Shown here one piece after another: positions 13,975-21,508 of a DNA stretch of 52,951 nucleotides (position 1 is its first letter; the number at the start of each line of letters is the position of its first letter). The notes beneath the pieces were generated by a model. That model saw only the letters and a program-made list of their open reading frames with translations, ran no database searches and was not told the origin of the DNA. The position numbers and the translations under genes are program-made. The stretch lies in assembly GCA_024275045.1 (NCBI GenBank), contig JAJRZX010000014.1:1-52951 (forward strand). Reading direction: 5' to 3'. This DNA is from Deltaproteobacteria bacterium. Lineage in GTDB: Bacteria > Desulfobacterota > GWC2-55-46 > JADFVP01.

Positions 13975-15177
13975 ATGTTAAGATACCTGAACGCAGGTGA
14001 ATCTCACGGAAAAAATCTCACAGCTATACTGGAGGGGCTGCCGGCGGGGCTTCGTCTCAGCAGCGCCTTTATAGACAGGGAGCTGAAGAGGCGCCAGTGC
14101 GGGTACGGACGTGGCGGGCGCATGGCAATAGAGAGCGACCATGTAGACGTTACCTCAGGGCTTCGCGGGGGGTTTACTCTTGGTTCACCTCTTACCATGG
14201 TTGTTAATAACCGCGACTGGGAGAACTGGCAGGGCGTTATGGGCGCGGACGGCCCCTTAAAGGGTATTAATACAAAGGTTCTTACAAAACCCAGGCCCGG
14301 TCACGCGGACCTTGCCGGCGGGCTCAAATACGGGCACCGCGATCTTCGTAATATCCTTGAGCGTTCAAGCGCCCGTGAGACGGCCACAAGGGTTGCCGTT
14401 GGCGCGGCGGCAAGAAGGCTCCTCGAGGAGTTTGGGATTAACGTCTACAGCTGGGTAGAGACACTTGGCGGCGTCTCCTGGAAGGCGCCGAAGACGTTAA
14501 ACCCTGAGCAGCTCTTTGAGAAGGCCGAGAGGTCTGCGGTGCGGTGCCCTGGCTGCACTGCCACGGATAAGATGAAAAAACGTATTGACGAGGCCAAGGC
14601 CGCGGGAGACAGTCTTGGCGGAGTGTACAGAGTGGCCGTAACAGGCGTGCCTCCGGGGCTCGGCAGCCATGTGCAGTGGGACAGAAAACTTGACGGTCGC
14701 CTTGCAGGGGCCATCACGAGCATACAGGCCATGAAAGGCGTTGAGATTGGTGTTGGTTTTACTGCGGGTTTTGTACCCGGCTCTCAGGTTCATGATGAGA
14801 TTTTTTACAGAAAATCCGAGAAAGCCGTTCCCCCATACTTCTGGCCTGCCAAACACCCTTATTACAGAAAGACCAATAACGCCGGGGGCATAGAGGGCGG
14901 CATGTCCAACGGTGAGACCATACTTCTGCGCGCTGTAATGAAACCCATACCCACGCTTTATAAGCCCCTTCGCTCCGTGGATATCCTCACGGGAAAGGCT
15001 ATAAAGGCAGGCGTGGAGAGGAGTGATACATGCGCCCTTCCAGCGGCCACTGTTGTTGCAGAGGCCACTGTGGCTTTTACCATTGCATGCGCTTTTCTTG
15101 AAAAGTTCGGCGGTGACTCCATAAGCGAGTTAAAGAGAAACGTCACTTCTTATATAAGGCAAACGCTTAAATACTAA
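13975..15177 (+). CDS. aroC: Chorismate synthase
   Basis: Final step of the shikimate pathway: 5-enolpyruvylshikimate 3-phosphate to chorismate, using reduced FMN. Seen: 400 residues. Signature 1 is G-E-S-H-G-K near residue 8, followed by the R-R-Q-C-G-Y-G-R-G-G-R-M loop, K-P-R-P-G-H-A-D (signature 2) and R-S-S-A-R-E-T-A (signature 3). The C-terminal R-S-D-T-C-A-L-P-A-A motif is complete. GAGGAATT lies upstream of the ATG. The gene leads aroC-aroK-aroB. No aromatic leader peptide or attenuator is visible upstream. Confidence 0.98.
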   Translation: MLRYLNAGESHGKNLTAILEGLPAGLRLSSAFIDRELKRRQCGYGRGGRMAIESDHVDVTSGLRGGFTLGSPLTMVVNNRDWENWQGVMGADGPLKGINTKVLTKPRPGHADLAGGLKYGHRDLRNILERSSARETATRVAVGAAARRLLEEFGINVYSWVETLGGVSWKAPKTLNPEQLFEKAERSAVRCPGCTATDKMKKRIDEAKAAGDSLGGVYRVAVTGVPPGLGSHVQWDRKLDGRLAGAITSIQAMKGVEIGVGFTAGFVPGSQVHDEIFYRKSEKAVPPYFWPAKHPYYRKTNNAGGIEGGMSNGETILLRAVMKPIPTLYKPLRSVDILTGKAIKAGVERSDTCALPAATVVAEATVAFTIACAFLEKFGGDSISELKRNVTSYIRQTLKY

Positions 15178-15244
15178 CCTGCCGTGGCGCTCTTCTCTAC
15201 GTAGACCTAAGTCTGTGTAGAGCTCTCTGCTTTTGCATGGCAGG
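15178..15244 (+). other. Long nested hairpin in the aroC-aroK gap
   Basis: It begins on the base after the aroC stop. Outer arms CCTGCCGTG (15178-15186) and CATGGCAGG (15236-15244) form 9 pairs with one G-U. CTCTAC/GTAGAG (15195-15200 with 15217-15222) and AGAC/GTCT (15203-15206 with 15211-15214) nest inside. There is no immediate U-run; T7 lies about 16 bases later. It may be a processing or stability element, or a Rho-independent pause. Confidence 0.55.
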
Positions 15245-15332
15245 CCGGGCGCTGGTTATTTTTTTAGATGGAAGGGAGAGAGGGGCTTGAACCGGTCTTC
15301 TTGTGCCGCTGGCGGTTGCCCTTTTTTTTGAT

Positions 15333-15890
15333 ATGAAAAACATAGTCCTATCAGGCTTTATGGGTACAGGTAAATCAACTGTGGGGTACCGCCTTGCCCG
15401 CGAGTTAGGTATGACCTTTGTAGACCTGGACAGCCTTATTGAGGATGGGGCCGGAAAGTCGGTTAAGGAGATTTTTGCCGAGCTTGGCGAGGGTGCTTTT
15501 CGAGTCCTTGAGAGTGAGGCCGTAGAGCGTGTGGTATCAGGGGCTGTTGGAGACTCCATCGTCCTTGCCACAGGCGGCGGCACAGTGGTAAACCCGCGAA
15601 GCAGGGCCCTTCTTAAGGAGTGGGGTTTTATTATCTGCCTTACTGCCTGTGTTGAGACTATTCTGGATAGAACAAGCAGGGATCTGCCCGAAGGCGTGGT
15701 GGCCAATAGGCCGCTCCTTGATATGGAAGAGAGAGAGGACGCGGTAAAGAGGCTGCTTGCCGAGAGAAACGAGGCGTACTCTGATTGTCATATGAGTATT
15801 GATACCACGGAGGACGGAGTTGCCGAGGTGGTTGAAAAAATAAAAGCCTTTATAATAGATGTGAAAAAGAGCAGGAGCTGTACTGATTAA
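15333..15890 (+). CDS. aroK: Shikimate kinase
   Basis: Phosphorylates shikimate with ATP. Seen: 185 residues. The P-loop G-F-M-G-T-G-K-S-T-V-G is near residue 7, D-L-D-S-L-I binds shikimate near 32, A-T-G-G-G is the substrate-binding glycine triplet near 80, and the lid arginine region R-P-L-L follows. I start at the ATG 15333 (M-K-N-I-V-L-S-G-F-M-G), which fits the family; a GTG at 15303 would add ten unconserved residues. No good Shine-Dalgarno is seen, so translation may depend on the upstream gene. It sits between aroC and aroB, 42 bases before the latter. Confidence 0.96.
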   Translation: MKNIVLSGFMGTGKSTVGYRLARELGMTFVDLDSLIEDGAGKSVKEIFAELGEGAFRVLESEAVERVVSGAVGDSIVLATGGGTVVNPRSRALLKEWGFIICLTACVETILDRTSRDLPEGVVANRPLLDMEEREDAVKRLLAERNEAYSDCHMSIDTTEDGVAEVVEKIKAFIIDVKKSRSCTD

Positions 15891-15932
15891 AAGTTTTATA
15901 TCTGTAACCCCAAGGATCTCGGAGAGTCTCAG

Positions 15933-17012
15933 ATGTCTCATAAGATTATTGTAGAGCTTAATAATAGAAGCTACCCCATTGAGATAAAGCGGGGGCTTAT
16001 TTCAGAGGCGGGAGAGCGTCTTAAGTCCCTGGGGTTTAGCGGTAAATGCGCTATTATAAGCAACCCCCTTGTTTACTCATTATACGGCGAGGGACTGCAT
16101 GAGAGCCTTTGTCTCGGAGGTTTTGAGCCCCTGCTCATAACCGTGCCTGACGGCGAGCAGTATAAGAGCCTTACAGAACTTAAGAAGATATACGACGTGC
16201 TCGTAGAGAACCGCTTTGAGAGGGGTTCGCCGATCATCGCCCTTGGCGGCGGCGTAATAGGTGATATCGCGGGTTTTGCCGCGGCTACGTACCTACGGGG
16301 AGTCCCTTTTGTGCAGGTACCCACAACGCTTCTTGCAGAGGTGGACAGCTCCGTAGGCGGCAAGACAGCGGTAAATCATATCGGCGGAAAAAACCTTATC
16401 GGCAGTTTTTATCAGCCACGGTGCGTTCTTATTGACCCTGATACGCTTAAGACACTTGAGGAGAGGGATATTAAGACAGGGCTTGCCGAGGTGGTAAAGT
16501 ACGGCGTAATACTGGATAAAGAGTTTTTTAAATTTCTTGAGCAAAACGCTGCGGGCTTACTTGCTTTAAAGGACGTTATCATAAAGGCCATCAGCCGCTC
16601 ATGCGCCATTAAGGCAGAGGTTGTATCCGCCGATGAGTTTGAGACATCAGGCAAGAGGGCCGTGCTTAATCTTGGGCACACCTTTGGTCATGCCATAGAA
16701 TCAATCGCAGGGTACGGTGTCTACAGGCACGGCGAGGCCGTTGCCATGGGTATGGTAATGGCCGCGAGGTTCTCAGTAAAACTTGGGCTCTGCAAGAGCG
16801 AGACCGCAGAGCGCATAGAGGCCCTCATCAGCGCCATGGGTCTTCCCACGGAGCCGCCTGAGATAAAAGCAGAGGCATATATCAAGGCCATGAGGCATGA
16901 TAAAAAAGTCAGCGGCGGACGTATGCGTTTTATCCTTATAAGGGATATAGGCGAAGTTCTCTTACGTGATGTGAGTCTTCGTGAGCTTGAGGATTTTTTC
17001 TCCATTTCTTAG
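15933..17012 (+). CDS. aroB: 3-dehydroquinate synthase
   Basis: Converts DAHP to 3-dehydroquinate, the second shikimate step, using NAD and a divalent metal. Seen: 359 residues. The NAD-binding part contains V-P-D-G-E-Q-Y-K, A-L-G-G-G-V-I-G-D and P-T-T-L-L-A-E-V-D-S-S-V-G-G-K-T. Metal ligands are E in G-L-A-E-V-V-K-Y and the histidines in N-L-G-H-T-F-G-H-A-I-E and R-H-G-E-A-V-A-M-G-M. GGAGAG precedes the ATG. A strong terminator at 17053-17093 closes the aroC-aroK-aroB unit. Confidence 0.98.
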   Translation: MSHKIIVELNNRSYPIEIKRGLISEAGERLKSLGFSGKCAIISNPLVYSLYGEGLHESLCLGGFEPLLITVPDGEQYKSLTELKKIYDVLVENRFERGSPIIALGGGVIGDIAGFAAATYLRGVPFVQVPTTLLAEVDSSVGGKTAVNHIGGKNLIGSFYQPRCVLIDPDTLKTLEERDIKTGLAEVVKYGVILDKEFFKFLEQNAAGLLALKDVIIKAISRSCAIKAEVVSADEFETSGKRAVLNLGHTFGHAIESIAGYGVYRHGEAVAMGMVMAARFSVKLGLCKSETAERIEALISAMGLPTEPPEIKAEAYIKAMRHDKKVSGGRMRFILIRDIGEVLLRDVSLRELEDFFSIS

Positions 17013-17052
17013 GTCTCTGATTTTTTGTTTCCCCGGTTATCCAACCAGCCGC

Positions 17053-17093
17053 AATCATGGTGGAGAACTTTAACTCTCCCCCATGATTTTTTT
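17053..17093 (+). terminator. Rho-independent terminator of aroCKB
   Basis: AATCATGGTGGAGA (17053-17066) pairs with TCTCCCCCATGATT (17075-17088) with one mismatch, around an 8-base loop. Seven T's end the element (17087-17093). Confidence 0.93.
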
Positions 17094-17108
17094 CAGAAAA
17101 GAATCTTC

Positions 17109-17137
17109 TTGACTTGCCCCTTATTCTGCAATAATGT
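17109..17137 (+). promoter_or_regulatory. Promoter of the small TPR-like gene
   Basis: -35 TTGACT (17109-17114), 17-base spacer, -10 TAATGT (17132-17137). It overlaps the ATG at 17134, so translation must begin further on. Confidence 0.55.
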
Positions 17138-17196
17138 TTAATTTATGGACATTTTTAGTCTGTTTTGGCCTTTTTTCGCGAAATTGCGAGGTCCTT

Positions 17197-17409
17197 TTGA
17201 GAGAGATAAAAGCAGGCGATGATATGTATTTTACAAGGACCATGGCAGAGGTCCTTGAAGAGCAGGGTTTTCTTGAAGACGCCCTGATGATATACAATAT
17301 CCTTGCCCTTACAAGCCCCTCTGATGAGGAAATAGGCCGGAAAATAAAAAAACTCAAGGACTATGCCCTTACCAGAAGACGGAAAAAGGGTATTTTTAAA
17401 GATAAGTAA
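17197..17409 (+). CDS. Small TPR-like helical protein
   Basis: Seen: about 70 residues. One helix-turn-helix resembling a TPR unit (R-T-M-A-E-V-L-E-E-Q-G-F-L-E-D-A-L-M-I-Y) is followed by a basic C-terminus (T-R-R-R-K-K-G-I-F-K-D-K). The frame is open from 17134, but a promoter -10 covers that ATG. I choose the TTG at 17197, which has GAGG 5 bases upstream; an ATG at 17224 is the other option. Known: short single-TPR proteins of this kind occur beside aromatic-biosynthesis genes in deltaproteobacteria. No function can be assigned. It lies in its own unit between the aroB terminator and a phased T-tract region. Confidence 0.55.
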   Translation: MREIKAGDDMYFTRTMAEVLEEQGFLEDALMIYNILALTSPSDEEIGRKIKKLKDYALTRRRKKGIFKDK

Positions 17410-17416
17410 AATAGGC

Positions 17417-17481
17417 TTTTTTAGTTTTTTTACGGGTTTTTTAAGGTTTTTAGGTGCTTTTTAGCTTGTTTTGGGCTTTTT
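17417..17481. other. Seven T-tracts phased at about 10 bp (probable curved DNA)
   Basis: T-tracts at 17417-17422, 17425-17431, 17437-17442, 17447-17451, 17458-17462, 17469-17472 and 17477-17481. Centre-to-centre steps run 8.5-11.5 bp, mean close to 10. The whole segment reads as serial RGG(C)TTTTT units. It lies just in front of the M24 peptidase gene. Confidence 0.6.
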
Positions 17482-18598
17482 GTTAAGTCGGGAGAAGGTT
17501 ATTATAAAGGTCACCGGGGATTATAAAAAACGCTCTCATGTTATGCTTCTTGCCATGCGCCGCAGACGCATCAAGGTCTTTGTAGAGACCGGTCTTGAGA
17601 ATATCCGCTACTTAACAGGTTTTACGGGCTCAAGCGCCTTTCTGATTATGAGTGAGAAAAAGTCTACGCTCCTAACAGATTCAAGATACACCTCACAGGC
17701 CAGAGAAGAGGTAAAAAAACACGGTTTTACAGTAAAAATATACAAAAAAGAGGTTTTTTCGGCAATTGCCACGGAGATAAAAAAGCTCTCTTTTACCGGC
17801 AGCGTTGGTGTTGATGGGAGCGCGATGAGTTATGTAGCATTTGGCAAACTAAAGGCCGCCTTAAAACCCATTAGGCTCCGTGCTCTACCCAATATAACGG
17901 GACCGCTTAGGATGGTAAAGGAGGGGGCTGAGTTAGAGCTTATAAAAAAAGCCGCCTCTATTCTTGAGGGCGGGTTCAGGCGGGCCCGGAGGTTCTTGCG
18001 GCCCGGCGCCGTAGAGCGGGTCGTAGCGCGTAAAGTGGAGGACTACTTTGTATCTCGCGGAGCAGAGGGCGTATCATTTGAGTCCATCGTTGCCTCGGGG
18101 CACCGCGGTGCGCTGCCTCACGGCAAGGCATCGGAAAAAGAGATACAAAGAGGTGAGCTTGTGGTAATGGACATGGGCGTATCGTACAAGGGGTACTGCT
18201 CTGATGGTACGAGAACCTTTGCCGTGGGTAAGGCAACGGCCTTACAGAAAAAAATATATCGTATCGTAAAAGAGGCGCAGCTCTCTGCCATAGAGAAAAT
18301 AAGCGACGGCGTCTCGGCTTCCTCTGTAGACTCTGCCGCACGAACTCATATAAGAAAAGCAGGTTACGGCAAGTATTTTGGTCACGGCACGGGCCACGGT
18401 ATTGGTCTGGCCGTTCATGAAGGCCCGGGTCTTGGCCCCAAGAGCACGGACGTGCTTACCGAGGGCATGGTGGTTACCGTGGAGCCGGGTATATACCTCC
18501 CCGATTGGGGAGGGGTAAGGATTGAGGACATGGTTCTTGTAAAAAAAGAGGGCTGTGAGTTGATTACCAATTCGCCGGAAAAACTTCTCTGTATTTAA
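17471..18598 (+). CDS. pepP: M24-family Xaa-Pro aminopeptidase
   Basis: Releases N-terminal residues preceding proline (cytoplasmic metallopeptidase). Seen: up to 375 residues. An N-terminal creatinase-like domain contains N-I-R-Y-L-T-G-F-T-G-S-S. The pita-bread catalytic domain carries metal ligands D-M-G-V and C-S-D-G-T (near 230-242), H in G-H-G-T-G-H-G-I-G, E in V-E-P-G-I-Y and E in V-R-I-E-D-M. The start is unresolved: the frame opens with TTG at 17471 inside the T-tracts. The family N-terminus should lie near D-Y-K-K-R (about 17516), and the best Shine-Dalgarno (GGAG, 17490-17494) points to an ATT at 17501. It runs 12 bases ahead of accB, so the two are probably co-transcribed. Confidence 0.9.
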   Translation: MGFLLSREKVIIKVTGDYKKRSHVMLLAMRRRRIKVFVETGLENIRYLTGFTGSSAFLIMSEKKSTLLTDSRYTSQAREEVKKHGFTVKIYKKEVFSAIATEIKKLSFTGSVGVDGSAMSYVAFGKLKAALKPIRLRALPNITGPLRMVKEGAELELIKKAASILEGGFRRARRFLRPGAVERVVARKVEDYFVSRGAEGVSFESIVASGHRGALPHGKASEKEIQRGELVVMDMGVSYKGYCSDGTRTFAVGKATALQKKIYRIVKEAQLSAIEKISDGVSASSVDSAARTHIRKAGYGKYFGHGTGHGIGLAVHEGPGLGPKSTDVLTEGMVVTVEPGIYLPDWGGVRIEDMVLVKKEGCELITNSPEKLLCI

Positions 18599-18610
18599 TC
18601 AGGAGGCATG

Positions 18611-19084
18611 ATGAACATAAAAGAGTTAAAGGCCCTGTACAGATTTTTAAGAAATACAGACATAGTTGAGCTTGAGTCCGAGGATAGCGAGGGGCGGCTG
18701 AAGATAAAAAGACGTTTTCCCGCCGGCAGTGAGGGCGGGGCAACTCATGTGCCTGTCTCAGAGCTTACTCTTGTGCCTGCTTCAGTGCCTGCACCTGCCC
18801 CTGTAGAGACAGCGGACAGTTCCGAGACCAAACCTGCCAAGAACATCAAGACAGTAACCTCACCAATGGTGGGCACCTTTTACGGGGCCCCTGCCCCTGA
18901 TTCCGATGCATATGTGGAGGTGGGCCGCCGTGTCAGCAAGGGGCAGCCCCTCTGTATAATAGAGGCCATGAAACTTATGAACGAGGTGGAGTCGGAGTTT
19001 AGCGGTGTTATTACATCTATCCTTGTGGAAAACGGCCAGCCCGTGGAGTACGGAGAGCCGCTCTTTTACATTGAGGTCTCATAA
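18611..19084 (+). CDS. accB: Acetyl-CoA carboxylase biotin carboxyl carrier protein
   Basis: Carries biotin between the carboxylase and carboxyltransferase of acetyl-CoA carboxylase, the first step of fatty acid synthesis. Seen: 157 residues. The N-terminal part is followed by an Ala/Pro-rich flexible linker (about 45-75), then the biotinyl domain from T-S-P-M-V-G-T-F-Y. The biotin lysine lies in E-A-M-K-L-M-N-E near residue 120. AGGAGG at 18601-18606 is too close to the ATG at 18608; the second ATG (18611) is better spaced and matches the family M-N-I-K-E-L start. Directly upstream of accC. Confidence 0.96.
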   Translation: MNIKELKALYRFLRNTDIVELESEDSEGRLKIKRRFPAGSEGGATHVPVSELTLVPASVPAPAPVETADSSETKPAKNIKTVTSPMVGTFYGAPAPDSDAYVEVGRRVSKGQPLCIIEAMKLMNEVESEFSGVITSILVENGQPVEYGEPLFYIEVS

Positions 19085-19204
19085 GGGCCGGGCGCGGGAC
19101 AGGATGAAAGTAAAAGGCAATGTGTTATAGTGGCGCTCTCGGGGCATTGCCGGGAGAGTGGGCTTTTACATTTTGTTCCATGACAACAGGAGTTTGAGTT
19201 AGCC

Positions 19205-20539
19205 ATGTTTAATAAAGTACTGATAGCCAACAGGGGCGAGATAGCCGTAAGGATAATCAGGGCCTGCAGAGAGCTTGGCATAAAGACACTTGCCGTATAC
19301 TCAGAGGCCGACAAAGAGTCTCTTCATGTAAAGTTCGCCGACGGCGCGATATGCATAGGCTCTGCCAGGGCCGTTGACAGTTATCTTAATATGATAAACC
19401 TCATCAGCACCATGGAGGTGGCTGATGCCGAGGCCATGCACCCGGGATATGGTTTTCTGGCCGAGAACGCGGCCTTTGCCGAGGCATGTGAGAAATGCGG
19501 AATTAAGTTCATAGGTCCGTCATCGGCCATAATCAAACTCATGGGTAACAAGGTGCAGGCGAAAAAGCTGGCAGAGGGCGTAAAAGTCCCTGTGCTCCAG
19601 TGGAGTAACGCCCCTATTGAGACTGAGACTGAGGCCGTGGAGGTGGCCAAGAAGATTGGTTTTCCCGTGCTTTTAAAAGCCTCAAGCGGCGGCGGCGGCA
19701 GGGGCATGAAGCTTGTTCATACTCAGGCGGCCATGGCAAGCTCATTTCACATGGCACGCAGAGAGGCCATTACGTCTTTTGGAGACGGCGAGGTCTTTAT
19801 AGAGAAGTACTGCGAGCTGCCGCGTCACGTGGAGATCCAGATTATTGCCGATGACGCAGGTAACGTGGTGCACCTTGGCGAGAGGGAGTGCTCCATACAG
19901 AGGCGCCATCAGAAAATCATAGAGGAGTCTCCAAGCCCGGCCGTGGACGCCAAGCTGCGTCAGAAGATGGGAGAGGCCGCGGTAAGGCTTGCCAAGGCCA
20001 TTGGTTATACCAATGCCGGCACTGTGGAGTTCTTACTTGATAAAGACAAAAAATTCTACTTCATGGAGATGAACCCTCGTATCCAGGTGGAGCATCCTGT
20101 GACGGAGATGGTTACCGGCATAGATATAGTAAAGGAGCAGATAAAGATAGCCGCCACGAAAAAAATGCGCTTGAGGCAGCGCAATATTAAGATGGAAGGA
20201 CACAGCATTGAGTGCCGTGTCAATGCCGAGGACCCGGTGACCTTTGTGCCCTCGGCAGGCAAAATCACAGAGCTTGTCCTGCCCGGAGGCCCGGGCGTAA
20301 GGGTTGATACCGCCATATACTGCGGTTGCACGATCTCGCCCCATTATGACAGCCTGCTTGCCAAGATTATAGTCTACGCAGATACCAGAGAGGCGGCCAT
20401 AACAAAAATGAGCATGGCCCTCGGGGAGTTCCACCTGAAGGGCATTAAGACCAATGTTCCGCTCCTCATAAAGATAATGAAAAACCATGATTTTATCGCC
20501 GGAAAAATAGATATAGATTTTCTCTCCAGATTTACCTAA
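19205..20539 (+). CDS. accC: Acetyl-CoA carboxylase biotin carboxylase subunit
   Basis: ATP-dependent carboxylation of the biotin on AccB with bicarbonate. Seen: 444 residues, family length. N-terminal K-V-L-I-A-N-R-G-E-I-A-V-R, ATP-grasp domain with the glycine-rich S-S-G-G-G-G-R-G-M-K, the E-R-E-C-S-I-Q-R-R-H-Q-K segment, and E-M-N-P-R-I-Q-V-E-H carrying catalytic metal/base residues. The C-terminal domain is complete. It follows accB by 120 bases containing a CTCTC...GAGAG hairpin. accA/accD are not in the window. A weak palindrome lies just after the stop. Confidence 0.97.
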   Translation: MFNKVLIANRGEIAVRIIRACRELGIKTLAVYSEADKESLHVKFADGAICIGSARAVDSYLNMINLISTMEVADAEAMHPGYGFLAENAAFAEACEKCGIKFIGPSSAIIKLMGNKVQAKKLAEGVKVPVLQWSNAPIETETEAVEVAKKIGFPVLLKASSGGGGRGMKLVHTQAAMASSFHMARREAITSFGDGEVFIEKYCELPRHVEIQIIADDAGNVVHLGERECSIQRRHQKIIEESPSPAVDAKLRQKMGEAAVRLAKAIGYTNAGTVEFLLDKDKKFYFMEMNPRIQVEHPVTEMVTGIDIVKEQIKIAATKKMRLRQRNIKMEGHSIECRVNAEDPVTFVPSAGKITELVLPGGPGVRVDTAIYCGCTISPHYDSLLAKIIVYADTREAAITKMSMALGEFHLKGIKTNVPLLIKIMKNHDFIAGKIDIDFLSRFT

Positions 20540-20553
20540 AATAGGAGTTAAGT

Positions 20554-20569
20554 AAAAGGGTACCCTTTT
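20554..20569 (+). terminator. Weak hairpin after accC
   Basis: AAAAGG (20554-20559) pairs with CCTTTT (20564-20569) around GTAC. It is short and A/T-rich; it could be a partial terminator of the accBC unit. Confidence 0.3.
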
Positions 20570-20658
20570 CTGAGACCATCTCTTCGTATCCTGCGCTCCT
20601 CGTTCTGTTATCTCTTTTTGTTTCTTTTAAGATTAAACATTTTTTTAATTACTCGATT

Positions 20659-21474
20659 ATGGAGAAGTGGAGGCTAATCATAGACCCGCCTCACGGGGGT
20701 GTTGAGAACATGGCCGTTGATGAGGCGCTGCTTGGAAGCGCCTCTGCGGATAACGCCTTCAGGCCCACTCTCCGTGTATACGGCTGGAGTGAGCCAAGTC
20801 TCTCACTGGGGTATCTTCAGAAATCCGCCCCTTTCTCCGGCCTTGGCCTGCCTCTGGTGCGGCGTATTACCGGTGGGCGCGCACTGCTCCATGATATTGA
20901 GTTTACATACTCCATAACCGCCGGAGCAGGGAGCGCCCTATACTCACAGGGCATTATTCCCTGCTACTCGGTTATAAGCCGGGCCATTGTACTTACACTT
21001 CAAGAGTTTGGTATTGAGGCCGTATTTTCCCGTCCCAGATCTTCAACTGCTTACAGAAAGAGCGGTGCCTGTTTTGCCAGCTCTGCCCGTTACGAGGTGC
21101 TTGTGGGGGATAAAAAAATAGCCGGAAGCGCGCAGAGGCGTGTAAAGGGCGGACTCCTGCAGCACGGCTCCATAATATTTGGCCTTAACCGGGCACTCTG
21201 GAGCAGTGTTTTTGGTGATATCATTGTGCAAAAGACCGCTACGGTACTGGAATTTTGTGCTGTAGAGCCGGAGTCTTTTCAGCAGGTCTTTGTGGAAAAG
21301 CTAAGTAGAGAGCTGCAGGTCTCTTTTATTCCCGGCACCTTGACAGGACCTGAAGAGGAGTTGAAGAGAAGGCTTGAGAGAGAAAAATACTCACAAAAAG
21401 AGTGGAATGAGCAGCCTGCTCTTCGCAAAGGTACACATAGGCCGGGCGCTTTTACGGCTGTGGGCGGGATATAG
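20659..21474 (+). CDS. lipM: LipM-like octanoyltransferase / lipoate-protein ligase family
   Basis: Seen: 271 residues of the biotin/lipoate A/B ligase fold. R-R-I-T-G-G-R-A-L-L-H-D is near residue 68. A cysteine (C138) in G-A-C-F-A-S-S-A-R-Y-E sits where LipM-type octanoyltransferases keep their acyl-accepting cysteine. The conserved lysine lies in D-K-K-I-A-G-S-A-Q (K153), with L-L-Q-H-G-S-I after it. Known: LipM transfers octanoate from acyl carrier protein to GcvH; LplA uses free lipoate and lacks this cysteine. Inference: an octanoyltransferase for endogenous lipoylation. It follows accBC by 119 bases and precedes the giant TPR gene by 34. No clear Shine-Dalgarno is visible. Confidence 0.78.
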   Translation: MEKWRLIIDPPHGGVENMAVDEALLGSASADNAFRPTLRVYGWSEPSLSLGYLQKSAPFSGLGLPLVRRITGGRALLHDIEFTYSITAGAGSALYSQGIIPCYSVISRAIVLTLQEFGIEAVFSRPRSSTAYRKSGACFASSARYEVLVGDKKIAGSAQRRVKGGLLQHGSIIFGLNRALWSSVFGDIIVQKTATVLEFCAVEPESFQQVFVEKLSRELQVSFIPGTLTGPEEELKRRLEREKYSQKEWNEQPALRKGTHRPGAFTAVGGI

Positions 21475-21508
21475 TGAAAGGTAATAATAAAGGCAAAACA
21501 ACGCTGCC

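Noticed and set aside
15303-15332. GTG at 15303 as aroK start
   Set aside because: Adds ten residues not found in shikimate kinases and has no correctly spaced ribosome site.
17134-17196. ATG at 17134 as start of the small TPR-like gene
   Set aside because: It lies inside the promoter -10 and lacks a Shine-Dalgarno; the hydrophobic residues it adds are non-conserved.
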